Position numbers and translations under genes: made by a program
Shown here: positions 59,590 to 64,000 of the stretch, one piece after another
Position numbering within the stretch: position 1 is the stretch's first letter
Layout of the letters: each line of letters starts with the position of its first letter
The notes under the pieces: model-generated
Databases searched by the model: none
Seen by the model: only the letters and a program-made list of their open reading frames with translations
Told to the model about the DNA's origin: nothing
NCBI GenBank assembly: GCA_000711775.1
Contig: ARYC01002037.1
Coordinates: forward strand, 31,018 to 95,017
From: Oxytricha trifallax
Taxonomy: Eukaryota > Ciliophora > Spirotrichea > Sporadotrichida > Oxytrichidae
Direction: 5' to 3'
Length of the DNA: 64,000 nucleotides

Positions 59590-61492
59590 TCAATACTTTT
59601 GCTTTGCTTCGTACTCCTTCTTAACAGCTTAAATTATACTTACATAAATCAATTTGATTTGTTTTTATGAAATATTTAAAACTTCTGGAGGATTTCTAAG
59701 TTCCTCTTTAATTACAATTTCAATCGTAAATTAAAAATTGTTCTTGATCTTATCAAGAAGTTTGTAATAAAATTAAAAAGTAATATTAATTAAAATGATC
59801 TTTGATTTCACAATAGAACTTACACTATATTTAATAAACATTTTTATATTGTAATCCTTAGTGCCCTTTCTAGTCAAAGTATCCCTTCCTTCTTCGAAAA
59901 AGGCTTTTTGTACTTTAATTTTATCAATCGTCCAGTATGGTGTATTACCCTCAGGGACAGGATGAGTTATCCTTCTATGTTTTTGCATCTCTTCTTTGAT
60001 TAATGATGCCAACTCCATAAATATTATTAATTATTATTAATCACTCTTCTTTTTTATTTTAAAGAATAAATAGTTGCTTCATTGTCCTCTCTCCTTACTT
60101 TAATGGATTATATAGCCTAAATAAAAAAACGTTACAACTTTTATTATTAATAATAGTAATGTCAATCAAACTTTAGCTTTCTTTTATAAATAATTTATAA
60201 TAAACTTACCATATCATGACATGACTGTCTGAAGGAAATTCCCCAAGTGAATATTCATTGTTTGTGGTTCTAGTTACTATGTTATAGTAAGTAGAGAATT
60301 TCTTGTATAGCTCATTTTCTTTAGTCTGAACAATCTCTTAATTTTTTATATTTTTATTTTTGAATAAATATCATTTAAAATTTTTTAATTTTAAATAAAG
60401 TCTATCTCTGGCTTGTAGAATTATATCTCAGGGTGAGTATTTGATTTTATCTCTTCAACCATATTAAGGAAATTATCTATATTTTTTCTTTATAAATGAT
60501 TAATATATATATCCAAATATCTTAAATGAGCTATTTGATTAATACGCAAAATTATACTATTTAAATAGCTTAATAAATAAAATAATCCTAAATTAAAATC
60601 TACTTTCGTATAATATTGAATCATTAATTGATATTAGAAATTTATGCACAAAAATTACCTCAGAAAATGAAACAATTACAACAGCTTCTATCACTTGGAT
60701 TAAGTATTCTGCTTTATAACTTAACTTTTATATGAATTCTAAATTCCATTTTATCTTTCACGTAATCTAGCAACTTATATTGCTTGATTCTAATCCTATC
60801 TTATAATAAATAATTCAACTAAGAACTATGGAGATTCATCAAATTTCTAAATGATTATTTATATAATTATAATAAGGTAATAATCCTCAGCTTCCTCATT
60901 TTGTATTATTTTTCCATTAAATTCTGCGGTTTCCACCTTCACTTTGTGATGAACCCATATTCAATTAAATACAAACCCCTATATATCATAAATAATTATA
61001 TTATTTTAATTTCATTTAATTGTAATTAAATTTTTTGTGATTACACCACTTTTCTTTCCTATTCCCGCTTCTTTAATTCTTCTCTCTTTTTCTAAATGTT
61101 CTTTGATTTCAGAACCTAATTCAAAATAGAATTATATAAGGGTTCTTGTTTGTTGTTCATCTGGATTGTAGTACCTATATATTATATGAGGAAACATACT
61201 TAAATTTATTTAACAAAAATAATGTCACTAAAATAAAAATGGCGGGTTCACCAAATAATTGATCTCTTAAAATGCGAATTTATAATTGTTTTTTATGTTT
61301 AGTATTATTAACTTTTAAAGGAAAGATAGTTTAAAGTAAAACTTACCACACTATAAATCTATCTTCTTTTAACTCTGTATAACAATGATCTTAAGTCGTT
61401 GTACATGCCAATACTGTGTAAGTTTCATGATATTTTTTCTTTTCCGTTGACAATTTTTGCAGGGCTTATTAGTGATGATATCCAATTTACAT
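59590..61492 (-). CDS. Unknown protein in several segments
   Basis: Coding segments on the minus strand, TAA/TAG as Gln: start MQIGYHHQQALQKLSTEKKK, then YTVLACTTTQDHCYTELKED, FYFELGSEIKEHLEKERRIK, WVHHKVKVETAEFNGKII, KAEYLIQVIEAVVIVSFSE, NFLNMVEEIKSNTHPEIQ, ELYKKFSTYYNIVTRTTNNE and MELASLIKEEMQKHRRITHP near the 3' part, with HPVPEGNTPYWTIDKIKV. The end is IQAVKKEYEAKQKY and TGA at 59590-59592. AT-rich gaps between segments are introns or IESs, mostly not resolved. No domain recognised. Being on the same strand as the ATPase gene may be chance. Confidence 0.6.
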
Positions 61493-61821
61493 TTATCACT
61501 TAATTTTAAATTAATATTATTAAATTAGAAAAATTATTATTTATTGTATACTTTCTACTTAATTAGAGTAATATTGATTAATATTTAATCAAAGAAACCT
61601 TCAAATCAAATAATAGAAAATAAATTTTTAATTAGAATAAAATAAATAAGATTGTATTTATGATTCTACAAATCTAAAACAAAAATTATAAAGATTGGCG
61701 ATTGAAGGAATAATTTTTTCTTTTTAATCTTGAATTATAAACTATAAATATAAGATTGTTTAAAATTTGTAAATTCCTTAATTAAAATTCAAATTATATA
61801 TGTTGAATTGATTTGAAATAT

Positions 61822-63958
61822 TCATCTGTAGTTTTATTGTATTTAGTGATTAATTTTTATAAACTTATTAGATTCTTGACTTTGTATCATTAGTTAGATT
61901 AAATTTATCACTTGAAAATAAATTTACCCCCTTTTATTAAACAAAATAAAACACAAAATATATTTAAATATAATTTATATAGAGCCTTGACCTGCTGGCT
62001 CGTCGTAAATGGCTTGTGCAGTTTTTGATGTGCTCTTGAAGTTTGATCTGTTGAGTTTTGGGTGCTCGTCCTCGTTTCTTTCGTTTTGAGGTGGCAAATC
62101 GCATTCACTGTCAGATCCCAAAACATTCTTGCTTACCTTTCTGATTGGTTTTTAAGAAATAAATGCTAAATTCTCCTTTATTGGCAAGGGTTCCTTATAA
62201 ATTTAGTGAAAAGTTTAAGATATATGAATTTTAATAAAAATTGGAAACTCAATATATTATAACGTCATCAAGAAGTAATAAAATATTTGTAATTTTCTAA
62301 ACTATATATCATACCTTTATGTGTTTTTCATAAAAATAAAGTGACTTAGCTTTCTAGATTTTTTCCTTCATATTCAATTGCTTATTTCTGGCTTGTCTTC
62401 TTTGTTCATAATCTGAGAGTTTTTTTGTCACAAAGTTCTCGAATAGATAGGTAGCTATGAAGTTTCCAAAAATAATCATCAGCAATTTGTATCTAAAAGC
62501 CTCTGGAACAACAAACATCTCAGATATTATTTTTAATTATTTTAAAATGCGGAATTTTCAAAAATCTATCCAAAGTATAATTCTCATTTCAATTAAAGGA
62601 TTTATATAATAAATTTCGATTTCATTTTTGAAAGAATATACAAATCAAACTATTGAATAATTAAGATTTATAATAATATCTCTAGAATCTCGTAGACCCA
62701 TAGCCCTTCGAACAAAATGAAGTAAAAAGATGCAATGAGTGCGAATATAAAATATACGGTGAAGAATGGATTGGTGTAAGCTGGCTTTCTGAAGGGCTTG
62801 CTCACACTAAATGCAATGCAAGTAATCAGCAATTAGAAACTAGATATTATTAAATTTAAAATAAATTTAATAAATTATAATGAATTTATAGAATACATGG
62901 GATTTAAATATAATATTTCTTAGGAAAATCTGGCAAATATCAAAATATTAATTGAAAAACAATTGCATTATGCTTTCGTTATTGATAAGAAAATGCAATA
63001 TTAAATATTTGAATTCCAATAATTTTCTTTTATTATTAATAGTTGGAAGATAATGGTGTTGGTATCGCACATAATGCTCTCAGCTTCATCCTCAACTTCA
63101 GGTCTGGGATTCCATGGATCATTTTAAGTATGTACCCACAGAGGGATCTCGAAGGCTAGCTGAATCAGAGTTGCCATTAATACTGAAATGATTGTTGGGT
63201 AATTCAGGAGTTGATATTCAGGTAGTTGAACTCCAAGTTCTGGGAAAGGGTGGGTGAGGCCCATGAAATAGCAAAGTGGGAGAGCTATGAACAAACTTAT
63301 AAATAACTCAAGTATTTAAGTTATGTATGAAGAAAAGTAACAAATCTTGCCATAAAAATTAGAAATCACCTAGATCAGAACCTGTATGATAAAGTAAGAC
63401 AACGTTCATGTACTGGATCATAGCATAAAGACCTATGAATTTGAAGATTTAGAATGAAGTAACCAAAGCAGATCTTCCTTCTTTCAGCAGTTCTACAATA
63501 CATGAAATGTCTTGAATCTAGCTCGTAAATGGAGCTGCGATAGAGGCATCATTTTGATTTAAAAAAACAAAAACAATGTAATCAGAGCTTGAAAGTGAGA
63601 GACCGGTGTCAGCAGTTTTCAAAGCAGCACAATCGTTAGAGCCATCACCGCACATGCCTACTTCAGTTTAACAGAATTCTTGAAGTTCTTGAACAAGCTT
63701 AGCTTTGTCGTCTGGGGTCATTCTCGCAAAGATTTTTCCATTTAAAAGAACTTGCAAGAAGATTGCTCTTAGATTAGATTCAATTCGTAGATAGTGGAAA
63801 GCCTTGCCAGTGATTGCAATTGAAAACTGGTTATCTTCTAAATCTTCCCAAGGACAAATTTAGTTGTTAATGTTTATTTGAGTTTTTTCTTGATCTACAA
63901 GGTTGTCTTTGAAATATAGACACTAAATTAAAAATATCTTTAACTCCTTCATCAGATT
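61822..63958 (-). CDS. P5B-type cation/polyamine ATPase (ATP13A2-like), C-terminal part
   Basis: A P-type ATPase, P5B by its sequence; relatives move polyamines or cations across endolysosomal membranes. Visible are [20 protein letters not shown], the hinge motif [46 protein letters not shown] and [19 protein letters not shown]. Membrane segments ([38 protein letters not shown]) and a charged tail ([20 protein letters not shown]) follow. [12 protein letters not shown] is typical of P5 pumps. The upstream part with the phosphorylated DKTGT motif is missing because a TBE begins at 63959. Four IESs are mapped. The stop is uncertain: the frame stays open to TGA at 61822 through AT-rich DNA, so the true end may be near 61980. 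Confidence 0.85.
62522..62691. other. IES in P5B ATPase gene, pointer ATCTC
   Basis: A 170-bp insert between ATCTC copies. Removal joins EGLWVYE to [13 protein letters not shown] in frame. A second ATCTC at 62678 makes the right edge ambiguous by 9 bp. Confidence 0.78.
62854..63039. other. IES in P5B ATPase gene, pointer ATTATTAA
   Basis: A 186-bp insert between 8-bp ATTATTAA copies. Removal joins NTIIFQLLI to [13 protein letters not shown] in frame within a membrane segment. Confidence 0.82.
63296..63344. other. IES in P5B ATPase gene, pointer AACAAA
   Basis: A 49-bp insert between AACAAA copies. Removal gives [19 protein letters not shown] in frame. Confidence 0.86.
63552..63584. other. 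IES in P5B ATPase gene, pointer ATCA
   Basis: A 33-bp insert between ATCA copies. Removal gives [18 protein letters not shown], the expected P5B sequence. Confidence 0.82.
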
Positions 63959-64000
63959 CATAACCCCAAAACCCCTTAATGAGGTTTATAAGTGCTTTGA
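63959..64000 (+). mobile_element. TBE-G: left end of a further TBE, truncated by window edge
   Basis: Begins CATAACCCCAAAACCCC then TTAATGAGGTTTATAAGTGC, the type X end, directly after ATT at 63956-63958. Its body lies outside the window. Confidence 0.88.

Noticed and set aside
20604-63999. CCCCAAAACCCC tracts as true telomeres or macronuclear chromosome ends
   Set aside because: They occur as inverted pairs at element borders with ATT or AAT duplications and transposase genes inside, so they are TBE termini.

Overview
The window reads as germline (micronuclear) DNA of a spirotrich ciliate, most likely Oxytricha or a close relative such as Stylonychia. Four observations support this. (1) Conserved proteins read through only if TAA and TAG are Gln and TGA is the sole stop: katanin, CDK7-like kinase, p24, ABC transporter and P5B ATPase all behave this way. 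(2) The genes are cut by short AT-rich internal eliminated sequences (IESs) bounded by 3-14 bp repeated pointers, and removing an IES restores the frame each time. (3) At least one gene family is scrambled, with segments in non-linear order and on both strands. (4) There are several copies of telomere-bearing elements (TBEs), with C4A4C4A4 ends, a 3-bp ANT target duplication and about 4 kb unit length. TBEs are known from Oxytricha germline genomes.

Layout. 1-6150: AT-rich DNA holding pieces of a minus-strand C2H2 zinc-finger gene. 6156-19257: a compact gene island with a CDK7-like kinase (-), katanin p60-like AAA ATPase (+), p24/emp24 cargo receptor (+), WD40 protein (-) and ATM1/ABCB7-type half ABC transporter (-). 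The ABC transporter coding sequence is interrupted by a 419-bp TA-flanked hairpin element. 19447-30300: one long minus-strand coiled-coil gene split by an 8.1-kb insertion, which is itself a TBE inside a TBE. 30.5-34.5 kb: a small plus-strand gene and a Ser/Gln/Asn-rich plus-strand gene.

34.8-55 kb: four tandem copies (A-D) of a scrambled gene. Its odd and even segments lie on opposite strands as two facing arms. Joined through matching pointers, each copy encodes a small protein with a WWE-like domain and a Cys-rich tail. These copies are interrupted or separated by TBEs C, D and E and by hairpin elements. 55.1-59.4 kb: a decayed TBE holding two foreign passengers. One is a TA-flanked inverted-repeat element with a GC-rich Rep-like (superfamily 3 helicase) fragment. 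The other is a 0.65-kb GC-rich insertion flanked by a 15-bp direct repeat. 59.6-64 kb: an unknown gene (-) and a P5B-type ATPase (-), whose upstream part is cut off by another TBE end at the right edge.

How it fits together. The host genes can be expressed only after DNA rearrangement. IESs and intragenic transposons must be removed precisely, and the WWE-like genes must also be inverted and reordered. TBE transposases are reported to take part in this process in Oxytricha, so the TBEs here may be both insertions and machinery. Nearly all TBE reading frames seen here are damaged by TGA codons or frame changes. All calls come from reading the sequence by eye; no alignment or search was run.
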